Part shown: one piece after another, positions 23,378 to 32,260 of the stretch
How positions within the stretch are numbered: position 1 is the stretch's first letter
Layout: every line of letters starts with the position of its first letter
Assembly (NCBI GenBank): GCA_041480065.1
Contig: JBGOZF010000003.1
Location: forward strand, 46,704-110,703
Length of the DNA: 64,000 nucleotides
Direction of reading: 5' to 3'
Source of the DNA: Fen-999 sp041480065
Lineage (GTDB): Bacteria; Pseudomonadota; Gammaproteobacteria; Burkholderiales; Rhodocyclaceae
Made by a program: the position numbers and the translations under genes
The notes under the pieces: model-generated
What the model saw: only the letters and a program-made list of their open reading frames with translations
Databases searched by the model: none
What the model was told of the DNA's origin: nothing

Positions 23378-23983
23378 CTATTGGGCATAATCGGCTTCCA
23401 GCCAATCACCGATGATGGCTGTAGCCTCCTCGATGCCGGTTTTCTTCAGGCTGGAAAACAGTTGCGCGGTGATCGGAGAACCCGCATCGGCCACTTCGGC
23501 CCGAATCTCTCGCAGCACCCTTGCCTGCTCCTGGCGGTTCAGCTTATCGGCCTTGGTCAGCAGGCAGTGGATCGGCTTACCCGTCGGGCCGAACCAGTTG
23601 ATCATATTCCGGTCGAGGTCGGTCAAGGGACGGCGGGCATCCATGATCAGCACCAGTCCGACCAGCGCCTGTCGGCGGGTCAGGTAATGCTCCAGCAGTT
23701 CCTGCCAGTGCCGGCGCACGCTCGCCGGCACGTCCGCATAGCCGTAACCGGGCAGGTCGACCAAGGCCGCGCCGTTTCTGAGGCGAAACAAGTTGATCAA
23801 CTGGGTGCGTCCCGGCGTCTTCGAGACAAATGCCAGACGGGTATGACCGACAAGCGTATTGATGGCCGAGGACTTGCCGGCGTTGGAGCGGCCGGCAAAG
23901 GCGATTTCCGGTCCCGTCGCCTGGGGCAAGTCCTGGGGCTTTGCAACCGAAATCTCGAAGACCGCGTGACGGAACAAAGACAT
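23378..23983 (-). CDS. engB: Ribosome biogenesis GTPase EngB (YihA/YsxC)
   Basis: EngB is a small essential-type GTPase that helps 50S assembly. The 201-residue protein shows G1 in FAGRSNAGKSSAINTL, the threonine of G2 in TPGRTQLINLF, G3 in LVDLPGYGYADV and G4 in LLTKADKL. The length matches the family. It is divergent from the cytochrome c4 gene. Confidence 0.97.
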   Translation of the reverse strand: MSLFRHAVFEISVAKPQDLPQATGPEIAFAGRSNAGKSSAINTLVGHTRLAFVSKTPGRTQLINLFRLRNGAALVDLPGYGYADVPASVRRHWQELLEHYLTRRQALVGLVLIMDARRPLTDLDRNMINWFGPTGKPIHCLLTKADKLNRQEQARVLREIRAEVADAGSPITAQLFSSLKKTGIEEATAIIGDWLEADYAQ

Positions 23984-24073
23984 GGATCGGCGGCGAGGGC
24001 TGCGAAAGACGAATTAGTTCGGGTAGAATAGCATGTTTATGAATTCACCCCTGACTGTCCAGGAGTTGCCAAG

Positions 24074-24751
24074 ATGAAGCGTTTCTCGATGCTGCCGTCG
24101 CTGATGGTTGTCTTGCTTGCGGCCGCCGCACCTGTCCACGCCAACGAAACCGCCAAGGCCCCCTACAAGGGCGACGCCGCCAAGGGCCAGCCGATCGCCG
24201 CTGCGGTTTGCGGTGCCTGTCACGGCCCTGACGGCAATAGTGTCGTGCCTGTAAACCCGAAACTGGCCGGCCAGAATGCCGACTATCTGTTCAAGCAAAT
24301 GAGAAACTTCAAGGGCGGACCGGAGGGCAAGCCCGAGCGTACCAATGCGATCATGAACGGGATGATTGCGGCCTACTCGGAAGAGCAGATGCGTGATTTC
24401 GCAGCCTACTTCTCCTCGCAGACCCAGAAGGGCGAAGTGGCCAAGAACCGTGACACCATAGAAATGGGCCAAAGGCTTTATCGCGGCGGCGACATGGCAA
24501 AGGGCCTTCCCGCCTGCGCTGCTTGCCATGGCCCGGCCGGTGCGGGCATTCCGGCTCAGTTCCCACGCATCGGCGGCCAGTATGCCGACTACCTTGAAGT
24601 CCAGTTGAAGGCCTTCCGCGCTTCCGGTGCCGATCCGAAGGACCCCAACGGGCGCGACAACGACCCGAACAAGATGATGCGCATGGTCGCGGTCAAGATG
24701 ACCGACGCGGAGATCAAAGCCGTCGCGGACTATATCGCCGGCCTGCGCTGA
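24074..24751 (+). CDS. Di-haem cytochrome c4
   Basis: The 225-residue periplasmic protein has a signal peptide (PSLMVVLLAAAAPVHANE) and two class I cytochrome c domains. The haem-binding motifs are CGACH (about residue 46) and CAACH (about residue 140), each followed by GP; methionine ligands lie in NAIMNGMIAAYSEEQM and KMMRMVAVKMTD. Cytochrome c4 passes electrons from the bc1 complex to terminal oxidases or denitrification enzymes. The pair engB/cytochrome c4 in divergent orientation is common in beta- and gammaproteobacteria. A terminator follows. Confidence 0.95.
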   Translation: MKRFSMLPSLMVVLLAAAAPVHANETAKAPYKGDAAKGQPIAAAVCGACHGPDGNSVVPVNPKLAGQNADYLFKQMRNFKGGPEGKPERTNAIMNGMIAAYSEEQMRDFAAYFSSQTQKGEVAKNRDTIEMGQRLYRGGDMAKGLPACAACHGPAGAGIPAQFPRIGGQYADYLEVQLKAFRASGADPKDPNGRDNDPNKMMRMVAVKMTDAEIKAVADYIAGLR

Positions 24752-24772
24752 GCGGAATCGCACGGAAAGAAC

Positions 24773-24797
24773 AGGTGGCGCCAGCCACCTTTTTTTT
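24773..24797 (+). terminator. Intrinsic terminator after cytochrome c4
   Basis: GGTGGC (24774-24779) pairs with GCCACC (24784-24789) around a 4-base loop, followed by a run of eight T. Confidence 0.92.
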
Positions 24798-24892
24798 CGT
24801 CCGTCGACCATCGGCAATGCGAAAGGAACGTTCCGGCGCCGATACCGGTCTCTGGGGATGTAAGGTTCGTCGCCGTCGCACGTCTCATTCAC

Positions 24893-25825
24893 ATGCTGAT
24901 CAAACCCCAAAACGACCTGATGGAATCGGATATCACGCCCCGCTCCGTCTATAAGCAGCGGCGGGAATTCATGCGGCTGGCCGTCGGCGCAGCGGCCGCA
25001 GTCGTACTGCCGACTGCCGAGGCCACCGACAAACTGGCCTCAAGGCCTGGTCCGGCCGGATTCTCGACCGGCGAAACACCGACGCCCTACAAGCACGTCA
25101 CCGGTTACAACAACTTTTACGAATTCGGCAGCGACAAGGAAGATCCCGCCTTGTACGCGCACACCCTGCGCACGAGACCGTGGACCGTTTCGATCGAGGG
25201 CTTGGTGCAGAAACCCAAGACCCTGGCCATCGAAGATGTGCTTCGACTGGCGCCGCTCGAGGACCGCATCTATCGGCTGCGCTGCGTCGAGGGCTGGAGC
25301 ATGGTCGTGCCGTGGATCGGCTTTCCGCTGTCGACGCTGCTCAAGCAGGTTGAACCGCTCGGCAGCGCGAAATACGTCGAGTTCATCTCGGCCGTGCAAC
25401 CGGACGTCATGCCAGGTGTCCGGCGCCAGTTGCTCGACTGGCCCTACGTTGAAGGCTTGCGCCTCGACGAAGCCATGCATCCATTGACCTTGCTGGTGCT
25501 GGGCCTTTACGGCGAAGTGCTGCCGAATCAGAACGGCGCGCCGCTGCGGATTGCCGTACCATGGAAATATGGTTTCAAGAGCGCCAAGTCCCTCGTGAGC
25601 ATCCGCTATACCGACCGCGAACCGCGCACCTCGTGGATGAAGGCCGGGCCCGATGAATACGGCTTCTACTCGAACGTCAATCCGCAAGTCGATCACCCGC
25701 GCTGGAGCCAGGCGCGCGAGCGGCGGCTGGGCGAGTTCCTCAAGCGGCCGACGCTGATGTTCAACGGCTACGCGGAACAGGTCGGCCAGATGTACGCTGG
25801 CATGGACATGAGGAAGTTCTTTTGA
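24893..25825 (+). CDS. msrP: Periplasmic methionine sulfoxide reductase, catalytic subunit MsrP
   Basis: MsrP is a molybdopterin enzyme that repairs oxidised methionines in periplasmic proteins. The 310-residue precursor has a twin-arginine signal (QRREFMRLAVGAAAAVVLP), so it is exported folded by Tat. The molybdenum-ligand cysteine is in YRLRCVEGWSMVVPWIGFPL, and the IAVPWKYGFKSAKS segment is a family hallmark. The ATG at 24893 is used; one at 24920 is equally possible as neither has a clear ribosome-binding site. The haem partner msrQ overlaps the stop. Confidence 0.95.
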   Translation: MLIKPQNDLMESDITPRSVYKQRREFMRLAVGAAAAVVLPTAEATDKLASRPGPAGFSTGETPTPYKHVTGYNNFYEFGSDKEDPALYAHTLRTRPWTVSIEGLVQKPKTLAIEDVLRLAPLEDRIYRLRCVEGWSMVVPWIGFPLSTLLKQVEPLGSAKYVEFISAVQPDVMPGVRRQLLDWPYVEGLRLDEAMHPLTLLVLGLYGEVLPNQNGAPLRIAVPWKYGFKSAKSLVSIRYTDREPRTSWMKAGPDEYGFYSNVNPQVDHPRWSQARERRLGEFLKRPTLMFNGYAEQVGQMYAGMDMRKFF

Positions 25826-26481
25826 TCGAGAAACGCATCACCGCGGTCAAGGCGACGCTGCTCCTGCTCTGCCTGTGGCCGCTCGCCCATTACGTCTGGA
25901 ACTTCCAGCAGGACAACCTCGGCGCCAATCCCATCGAAGCCCTCACCCGCGGCATGGGCCTCTGGGCGCTGCGATTCCTGCTCATCACGCTCACGGTGAC
26001 GCCGCTACGGAAACTCACCCATCAGGCCTGGCTCGGACGTCTGCGGCGCATGCTGGGGCTATTCACCTTCTTCTACGCCAGCCTGCATCTCACGACCTAC
26101 CTGTGGTTCGACCAGTTCTTCGACTGGGCCGCCATCGCCAAGGACATTCTCAAGCGTCCGTTCATCGCCGCCGGCATGATCGCTTTCGCGCTACTGATCC
26201 CGCTGGCAGCGACGTCGACTAAGGCGATGATCCGCCGCCTCGGCGGCCGTCGCTGGCAGGAACTGCATCGGAGCGTCTACGCGATATCAATGATCGCCGT
26301 GCTGCATTTCTGGTGGATGGTCAAGCTGGACACCAGCCAACCAGTTCTCTACGGGCTGATCGTCGCCGTCCTGCTCGGCCTGCGCATCTGGTGGCGCGAA
26401 CAGGAACGTCGGCGGCAACTCGCCGGCGCCTATCTGCCGAAGCGGCAAGGACGCATCATCCCCATCAGCCAACGCCGTTAG
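25822..26481 (+). CDS. msrQ: MsrQ, haem-binding membrane subunit of the MsrPQ system
   Basis: MsrQ is a b-haem membrane protein that takes electrons from the quinone pool to MsrP. The 219-residue protein has about six membrane helices of the ferric-reductase-like domain, with histidines in FYASLHLTTYLWFDQFF and RSVYAISMIAVLHFWWMV. The start is a TTG at 25822 that overlaps the msrP stop (TTGA). The next feature, a chemoreceptor gene, converges on it with an 80-base gap in which nothing was recognised. Confidence 0.94.
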   Translation: MIEKRITAVKATLLLLCLWPLAHYVWNFQQDNLGANPIEALTRGMGLWALRFLLITLTVTPLRKLTHQAWLGRLRRMLGLFTFFYASLHLTTYLWFDQFFDWAAIAKDILKRPFIAAGMIAFALLIPLAATSTKAMIRRLGGRRWQELHRSVYAISMIAVLHFWWMVKLDTSQPVLYGLIVAVLLGLRIWWREQERRRQLAGAYLPKRQGRIIPISQRR

Positions 26482-26561
26482 CTGCCTCGCCCAACCGCTC
26501 TCCGACAACGCCGGGGACGACATCACCGCTTCGAAACTCAGCAAGCGTCTGCATCGCGTCG

Positions 26562-28199
26562 TCAGGCCTTGAAGCGGCTCACGGCGTCCTGTAGACGTTG
26601 CGACAGGGCACTCAACCGGCTGGCGGCCACGGCAGTGGTCTGTACCGATGTTGCGCTCTGCTCCGCCATTTGCGCAATGCGCTCGACGTTACGGGCGATG
26701 TCCTGGGCAGCGCTGCTTTGCTCCTGGATGGACGAGGTGATATCGGTCACCATCGTCATGGCCCGCTGAGCACCTTCGCGAATGCGAACGATCTGCTCCC
26801 CGGCCTCGCTGGCGAGGCGAACACCGTTTCCCACCTGAGCAACGCCGGTTTCCATACTGCTGACGGCGTTTCGGGTCCCCGAGCCGATGTTGTTGATTGT
26901 GCTGGCGATCTCCAGCGTCGATGCCGTGGTGCGTTCGGCGAGTTTGCGAACTTCGTCGGCGACGACCGCGAAGCCGCGGCCCTGCTCACCGGCGCGGGCG
27001 GCCTCGATAGCCGCATTGAGCGCCAGCAGGTTGGTCTGGTCCGCGATTTCCTTGATGGTCTTGACGATGGAGCCAATCTCGTCGGATTGATGCCCCAATT
27101 CTTTGATGATGCCGGAGGAGGCCTGGACGGCATCGGCGATGTTCTTCATTTCCGCGGCCGCGCGCTGGATGACATCCGCGCCCTCGCCGGAAACCCTGTC
27201 TGCCTCCAGGCTGACGGCATGGGCATCGCGCGCATTCTCGGTGACGGTGTCCATGCTCACGCTCATCTCTTCCACGGCGGCGGCCATGGCGGAAGCGGCC
27301 GAACTCTGCTCCTGGCTGGCCGCGAGAACCGTCTCGGAACTGTGCAGCAACTGGGTGGAAGAGGTTTCCAACTCGTTCGCGCAGGAAACCACGTCCACGA
27401 TCATGTTGCGCAGACTGGCCTGCATGTCGCGCATCGCCGCCAGGAGGCTGGTGCTGTCACCGGGCGCCAATTCGATGTCGCTGCCAAGATCGCCGCCCGC
27501 GATGCGACGCGTGATCTCGCTGGCGTGGCTGGGCTCGCCGCCCAGGGTCGCGAACAGCCCGCGGGAAACGAATATCAGCGCGCCGGAGATCAGGCCGGCG
27601 ATGGCGAGTCCCCAGACAAGGAACTTGGTTGCTTCATTCCAGAAGATCGTATTCAGATCGTCGATGTAGATACCGCTGCCAATGATCCAACCCCAGGGCG
27701 CGTATCCCTTGACGTAGGAGAGCTTCGGCACCGGCGCGCTGCTGCCCGGCTTGGGCCAGAGGTAATCGACAAAGCCGGCGCCGTCGGCCTTCACGACCCT
27801 GGCGAACTCCAGGAACAGGAACTTGCCGGCCGGGTCCTTCAACTCGCTCAGGTTCTTTCCGTCAAGCTCCGGCTTGATCGGGTGCATGACCATGGTCGGC
27901 GTGAAATCATTGACCCAGAAGTACTCGGTCTTGTCGTAGCGCATGGTACGCAACGCACCAAGGGCGGCCTTCTGCGCCTCTTCCTTGCTCATCTTGCCAT
28001 CGGCGGCAAGTGTGTCGAAGTGCCCAACGGTGGCGTGGGCAACCTCGACCAGGTTGCGGAGTTTCTCCTCGCGGTCCTTCAGGAGCATCGAGTGTTCTGT
28101 CCAGAGGACCCCGGCGAACAGCAGGAACAGCGCAAGAACTGTGGCGGCAGTCAGCCAAGTGAACTTGGCACGAATGCTCATCGAAGCGGTTGCAGCCAT
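26562..28199 (-). CDS. Methyl-accepting chemotaxis protein with a single Cache domain
   Basis: The 545-residue receptor has a first membrane helix (about residues 15-33: LTAATVLALFLLFAGVLW), a periplasmic sCache_2-type sensor (about 35-185, with DKTEYFWVNDFTPTMVMHP and GYAPWGWIIGSGIYIDD), a second helix (about 190-212), a HAMP region, and the signalling domain with the hairpin tip EIADQTNLLALNAAIEAARA. This sensor type usually binds small organic acids. ATG codons at 28199 and 28181 are possible. There is no adjacent che cluster, so it probably feeds a chemotaxis system elsewhere. Upstream to 28360 nothing was recognised. Confidence 0.93.
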   Translation of the reverse strand: MAATASMSIRAKFTWLTAATVLALFLLFAGVLWTEHSMLLKDREEKLRNLVEVAHATVGHFDTLAADGKMSKEEAQKAALGALRTMRYDKTEYFWVNDFTPTMVMHPIKPELDGKNLSELKDPAGKFLFLEFARVVKADGAGFVDYLWPKPGSSAPVPKLSYVKGYAPWGWIIGSGIYIDDLNTIFWNEATKFLVWGLAIAGLISGALIFVSRGLFATLGGEPSHASEITRRIAGGDLGSDIELAPGDSTSLLAAMRDMQASLRNMIVDVVSCANELETSSTQLLHSSETVLAASQEQSSAASAMAAAVEEMSVSMDTVTENARDAHAVSLEADRVSGEGADVIQRAAAEMKNIADAVQASSGIIKELGHQSDEIGSIVKTIKEIADQTNLLALNAAIEAARAGEQGRGFAVVADEVRKLAERTTASTLEIASTINNIGSGTRNAVSSMETGVAQVGNGVRLASEAGEQIVRIREGAQRAMTMVTDITSSIQEQSSAAQDIARNVERIAQMAEQSATSVQTTAVAASRLSALSQRLQDAVSRFKA

Positions 28200-28359
28200 A
28201 TGCCCCCCGGCAAGTCGCGTGAAAAATTCAATCTATCACTTTAGCAACAATGCCTTAAGTGTGGTTAACCGCAGGGGGCGGGTCTCTTCCAGGCGATATC
28301 CAGGCAGGAAAGTCAGATTACGAACTCGCTCGCCGCGGGAGATCCCGCCGGTCACGCGC

Positions 28360-28881
28360 TCAGCGGCAGGTCGGCTCGACGTCGTAGCCGAGCGGGAAAT
28401 AGAACGTCGTCGCGCCTGGCTCGGTAGTCGAGGAGATCGTCAGCCGCAGGCCTTCCTGCGTCACGCATCGTTCGAGCGACCAGCGCTGGCCGCGCTTCTT
28501 CAACCGGGTACGGTCGCTATCGCCTTGTACGACCTTCACTCCATCCTGCAAGACCGGCGCCAGAAGCGGGCCTTCGGCCAAACGGCGGGCGAGCGGGCCT
28601 TCGGCCGTCACCGCATGGCGCGCACCACGTCCGGCATCGCCTGACTGCAAATCCGAAGGCTCGGCAAGCGGGGCGGGCGCTACCCGCAGGCAGCACAGCG
28701 GTCGCCCGGCGTCATCCAGCACACGCAGGCGCGCGCTGCCCGGCTGCCAGCCAAGTGCCGCATGGAACACGGTCCCGGCGGCATCGGGTGCAAGTATGCC
28801 GGCCAGCGGGGAAGGCGTATCGGCGCCAGCCAGGGTATTGAATGAAGCCGCGACGAACAAACCCACAAAGAGTCGTGTCAT
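28360..28881 (-). CDS. Secreted protein of unknown function, partner of the M15 peptidase gene
   Basis: The 173-residue protein begins MTRLFVGLFVAASFNTLAGA, a signal peptide with cleavage near residue 20. The mature part has four cysteines (CC, C and a C near the C-terminus) and no family that could be recognised. The start at 28881 lies 1 base after the stop of the M15-type gene; an ATG at 28893 would spoil the signal peptide. A secreted small protein immediately after a peptidoglycan-cleaving enzyme without signal peptide is the layout of an effector-immunity pair, so an immunity role is possible but only inferred. Confidence 0.6.
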   Translation of the reverse strand: MTRLFVGLFVAASFNTLAGADTPSPLAGILAPDAAGTVFHAALGWQPGSARLRVLDDAGRPLCCLRVAPAPLAEPSDLQSGDAGRGARHAVTAEGPLARRLAEGPLLAPVLQDGVKVVQGDSDRTRLKKRGQRWSLERCVTQEGLRLTISSTTEPGATTFYFPLGYDVEPTCR

Positions 28882-28882
28882 C

Positions 28883-29440
28883 TCAGTGCCCATCGTCAGA
28901 CCAGTGGGGCGGATCGCTCACCAGCTTATGCGCCCCATAGCCAGCACCCACAGAGTGCAGTTCAGCGTTGCCGCCGTTACGCGGAGTCGTGGCGATGCTG
29001 ACGTTCTGTCCGTTCGCTCCTGCAATTGCTAGCGTCCCGTTCCACGAGATATCCATGTCGACGGCGCGCCCCTCAGTATGCCGGCTGGTCAGCGAGGGGC
29101 GATACACAGTGCCATAGGCCGCCACCATCGCCTGCGCGCCAGTACGTGACGCGGTTTCGTCGTAGCTGCCGTTTTACCGCGTGTGCGCCCATTGAATGTC
29201 AACACCCGCCATCGCGGGCACTTGGCGCGGATCGTAGTGCTCACGCGCGATACGCCACGACCAATGCATCAGATAGGCCCTCTCCGGCGGCCGCAGCGTG
29301 GCTGAAACGCTGTAGCTCGCGCCCGCAGCGGTCAGTGCTGTCAGAAATCGCCCCAACGACGCACGGAAACCGGCCTCAAGGTCAGTCAGCGACGTACTAG
29401 TGGGAAACTGCCCTGCCCATTGGGCACCGCTCAAAGCCAT
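28883..29440 (-). pseudogene. M15-type peptidoglycan peptidase gene with an in-frame TAA
   Basis: One continuous frame of 186 codons is broken only by a TAA at codon 89 (29176-29174). After it the protein resumes in the same frame with NGSYDETASRTGAQAM. The C-terminal half holds the zinc peptidase pattern S-x-H-x-x-G-x-A-x-D (SRHTEGRAVDMD, residues 119-130 of the joined frame) and a final PPHW histidine, as in VanY/M15 D,D-peptidases and endolysins. There is no signal peptide. The enzyme cannot be made whole unless the stop is read through or is a sequencing error. The downstream secreted protein is 1 base away. Confidence 0.7.
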
Positions 29441-29568
29441 AACGCCTCCCGACTTGCAGAAAGGTCACACAATACCCATGTCATTTCGCGGCGTCAATCA
29501 GAATATGGCGCCGGGATTCGATGCGCCAGTAGTCGTGCGCGATCACAAGACCCCACAGTGAGGCAACC

Positions 29569-29730
29569 CTATCCCCGCTCCGTGTCGTCCAGTTCCTTCC
29601 GCAGCCGCGCCTTCTGGCGCGCCCGGGCCGCGCGCTTGTCGGTACGCTGATGGGCGCCGCCCTTCTTCAGGATCGGCGCCACCGCGACTGGGTTGCGCGG
29701 TTTCAGGCGGCGCTGTTTGGCTTTCTTCAT
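29569..29730 (-). CDS. Small basic conserved protein downstream of bioC
   Basis: The 53-residue product (MKKAKQRRLKPRNPVAVAPI at its N-terminus, then KKGGAHQRTDKRAARARQKA) is very rich in lysine and arginine. The ATG at 29730 overlaps the bioC stop (ATGA), which argues for real translation. Such short basic proteins next to bioC occur in several betaproteobacteria; the charge suggests RNA or ribosome binding, but the function is unknown. The 128 bases between it and the M15 gene show nothing recognisable. Confidence 0.6.
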   Translation of the reverse strand: MKKAKQRRLKPRNPVAVAPILKKGGAHQRTDKRAARARQKARLRKELDDTERG

Positions 29731-30530
29731 GGCTTGGTGAAATGGATGATGGCGCGGCCGTCGGCGGTGGCCTTCGGCTCGGCCTTCCAGGCGTGTCCCA
29801 AGACGATCTCGAAGGTCACCGGCAGCCGTCCTTCGGCGTCGCGTTGCCATGCCCTGAACACCCGGCGCCAGTCGCGCCAAGTCATGTGACCGAGCAGTCC
29901 ATCGCGCACGCCCAGCCGCCGCTGATCGGCCAGGAATTGTCGCGGCCGGCGGTAGGCGAGCGTAATCATCTCCATGTCCATCACCGGATCGGCAAAGCCG
30001 GCGGCGACCAGCATGTCGCCGACGTCGTGCATGTCGGCGAATCGGCGCAGCGACGTGGCGCCGGCGGCGCGAAGCTCCTTCAGCGTGTCCGGGCCGAGCA
30101 TGGCAAATGTGAATAGCCCGCCGACTTCGAGCACGCGATGCACCTCCTTGAACGCCGCGCGCGGGTCGTCCAGCCAGTGCAGCATCAGGTTCGACCAGGC
30201 AAGGCCCAGGCTTGCCGCCGCCAGCGGCAGCGCCCGCACATCGGCATCGACGAGACGCGGCGCGCGGCCGCGAAACCGCTGCATGAGCGGTACGCGATCG
30301 CGCACGGCAGTCAGCATGGGGCGGGCAAAATCGATCGCAATGGCTTGCGCCTGCGGGTAGCGTCGTTGAAGCTCGCGGATGCCGTCGCCGGTGGCGCAGC
30401 CGATATCGGCCACGCGCCGGGGCGCGATCTTCACCCAGTCGAGGCGCTCGGCCATGCGACGGCCGGTCTCGCGCGCGAGCACAGCCGCTTCGTCATAGGA
30501 AGCCGCCGCGCGCGCGAAGTCCTGGCGCAT
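29727..30530 (-). CDS. bioC: Malonyl-ACP O-methyltransferase
   Basis: BioC methylates malonyl-ACP so that fatty-acid enzymes can build the pimeloyl chain of biotin. The 267-residue SAM-dependent methyltransferase begins MRQDFARAAASYDEAAVL, the usual BioC start, and has the SAM-binding motif VADIGCATGDG followed by IAIDFARPML, and the family motif SNLMLHWLDDPRAAFKE. The start overlaps the bioB stop by one base. bioB-bioC and the small basic gene form one transcript. Confidence 0.95.
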   Translation of the reverse strand: MRQDFARAAASYDEAAVLARETGRRMAERLDWVKIAPRRVADIGCATGDGIRELQRRYPQAQAIAIDFARPMLTAVRDRVPLMQRFRGRAPRLVDADVRALPLAAASLGLAWSNLMLHWLDDPRAAFKEVHRVLEVGGLFTFAMLGPDTLKELRAAGATSLRRFADMHDVGDMLVAAGFADPVMDMEMITLAYRRPRQFLADQRRLGVRDGLLGHMTWRDWRRVFRAWQRDAEGRLPVTFEIVLGHAWKAEPKATADGRAIIHFTKP

Positions 30531-31504
30531 TACACTGCCTTGAGCCCCAGCCGTTCGAACAGCGCCTCGTCGCGGCCAGCCTCGGTGTTGTCGGTGGTCA
30601 GCAGCTTGTCGCCGTAGAAGATCGAGTTGGCGCCGGCGAGGAAGCACAGCGCCTGCAGTTCGTCGCTCATCTGCTGGCGCCCGGCTGACAACCGCACCCA
30701 GCTTGCGGGCATGGTGATGCGGGCGCAGGCGATGGTGCGCACGAACTCGAACGCGTCGAGCGGCGGCGCGTCCGCCATCGGCGTGCCGGGGATCGCCACC
30801 AGGTGGTTGATCGGCACCGACTCCGGCGCCGGGTCCATGCTGGCGAGCTGCGCGATCAGCGAGGCACGCACGCTGCGCGACTCGCCCATGCCGACGATGC
30901 CGCCGCAGCAGATCTTCATGCCGGCGGCGCGAACTTTCGTCAGCGTGTCGACGCGCGCGGTTTGGCTGTGCGTGGTGACGACCTGATCGTAGAACTCCGC
31001 GCCGGTGTCGAGGTTGTGGTTGTAGTAATCGAGGCCCGCCGCGGCGAGCCGTTCCGCCTGTCCATCGCCGAGCAATCCGAGCGTCAGGCAGGCCTCCATG
31101 CCGAGCGACTTGACCGCCCGCACCATTTCCAGGACCCGCTCCAGATCGCCTTCCTTCGGCCCTCTCCAGGCGGCGCCCATGCAGAAGCGCGACGCGCCCC
31201 GCTCCTTGGCGGCCTTGGCCGCCACCACCACCTCGTCGAGTTCCAGCAGCTTGCCGCGCTCGATGGTGTCGCGGCGCGCCGACTGCGAACAATAGCCGCA
31301 GTCCTCCGAGCAGCCGCCGGTCTTGATCGACAGCAAAGCCGAGCGCTGGACCTCGTTGGCGTCGAAGTGCCGGCGATGCGTCTGCTGCGCCCGGAACATC
31401 AGGTCGGCGAAGGGCATCTCGAACAGGGCGCAGACCGCCTCGGCGGTCCAGCCTTGGCGCGCCGGAACATCTTCACCCAGGGGCTTGGCAGCAACAACTG
31501 TCAT
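30530..31504 (-). CDS. bioB: Biotin synthase
   Basis: BioB is a radical-SAM enzyme that inserts sulfur into dethiobiotin. The 324-residue protein has the 4Fe-4S motif CxxxCxxC in CSEDCGYCSQS, the AAWRGPKEGD segment, YYNHNLDT, GGIVGMGES and NSIFYGDKLLTT. The length and order are typical. It is divergent from comF; their starts are about 50 bases apart. bioF, bioD and bioA are not in the window. Confidence 0.98.
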   Translation of the reverse strand: MTVVAAKPLGEDVPARQGWTAEAVCALFEMPFADLMFRAQQTHRRHFDANEVQRSALLSIKTGGCSEDCGYCSQSARRDTIERGKLLELDEVVVAAKAAKERGASRFCMGAAWRGPKEGDLERVLEMVRAVKSLGMEACLTLGLLGDGQAERLAAAGLDYYNHNLDTGAEFYDQVVTTHSQTARVDTLTKVRAAGMKICCGGIVGMGESRSVRASLIAQLASMDPAPESVPINHLVAIPGTPMADAPPLDAFEFVRTIACARITMPASWVRLSAGRQQMSDELQALCFLAGANSIFYGDKLLTTDNTEAGRDEALFERLGLKAV

Positions 31505-31555
31505 CGGTGACTCTTTGGCAGAATGGGAGCCGGATCATCCGCGAAGGAGCACGGC

Positions 31556-32251
31556 TTGTCAATTTGGCGCCGCCGACTGGCTGCCCTGGGGGCCGCCCTG
31601 CTGCCGCAGGATTGCCTGCTCTGCGGCAGCCCTTCCGGCCAGGGCCTGCTTTGCCGCGCCTGTCGTCAGGATCTGCCGACGCTGGCCGAGTCAGGCTGTC
31701 CCGTCTGCGCCGAAGCTTCGCCCGGCGGCGCCGTCTGCGGAAACTGCCTGAAAAGCGCGCCTCGGTTCGATGGCACCTACGCGCCGTTCGCCTACGCCTT
31801 CCCGCTGGACAAGATTGTCCAGGCGCTGAAGTACCAGCATCGACTGGCCGTGGCCGGCTTCCTTGCCGATGCCATGCTGGGCGGACCGCACCCGGACGGC
31901 GACCTGATCGTGCCGCTGCCGTTGTCTGCCAAGAGGTTGCGCGAGCGCGGCTTCAACCAGGCCGCGGAAGTCGCCCGCCCGCTGGCCCGGGCACTGGGAC
32001 TGCCGCTGCAACTGGACGGTCTCACCCGGCGGCTCGACACCGTGCCCCAGGCCACTCTGCCCTGGAAGGAAAGGCGGCGCAACGTCCGCCACGCCTTCGA
32101 GTGCGCCCTCGATCTCGCCGATCAATCGATCATCGTGGTGGACGACGTGATGACCACGGGTGCGACGCTCGACGAATTCGCCCATACGCTCAAGGATCAC
32201 GGCGCGGCGCGGGTCACCAACTGGGTGGCGGCACGCGTGCGCCGGAACTGA
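31556..32251 (+). CDS. ComF-family phosphoribosyltransferase-like protein
   Basis: The 231-residue protein has a double zinc-finger N-terminus (CLLCGSPSGQGLLCRACRQ and CPVCAEASPGGAVCGNC), then a phosphoribosyltransferase-type domain with VPLPLSAKRLRERGFNQA and the PRPP loop IIVVDDVMTTGATL. ComF/GntX proteins take part in DNA uptake in competent bacteria. The start is taken as TTG at 31556 because an AAGGAG sits 7 bases upstream; an ATG at 31523 lies too near the bioB promoter region. bioC-bioB and comF in divergent order is typical of betaproteobacteria. Confidence 0.92.
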   Translation: MSIWRRRLAALGAALLPQDCLLCGSPSGQGLLCRACRQDLPTLAESGCPVCAEASPGGAVCGNCLKSAPRFDGTYAPFAYAFPLDKIVQALKYQHRLAVAGFLADAMLGGPHPDGDLIVPLPLSAKRLRERGFNQAAEVARPLARALGLPLQLDGLTRRLDTVPQATLPWKERRRNVRHAFECALDLADQSIIVVDDVMTTGATLDEFAHTLKDHGAARVTNWVAARVRRN

Positions 32252-32260
32252 ACGCGGAAC

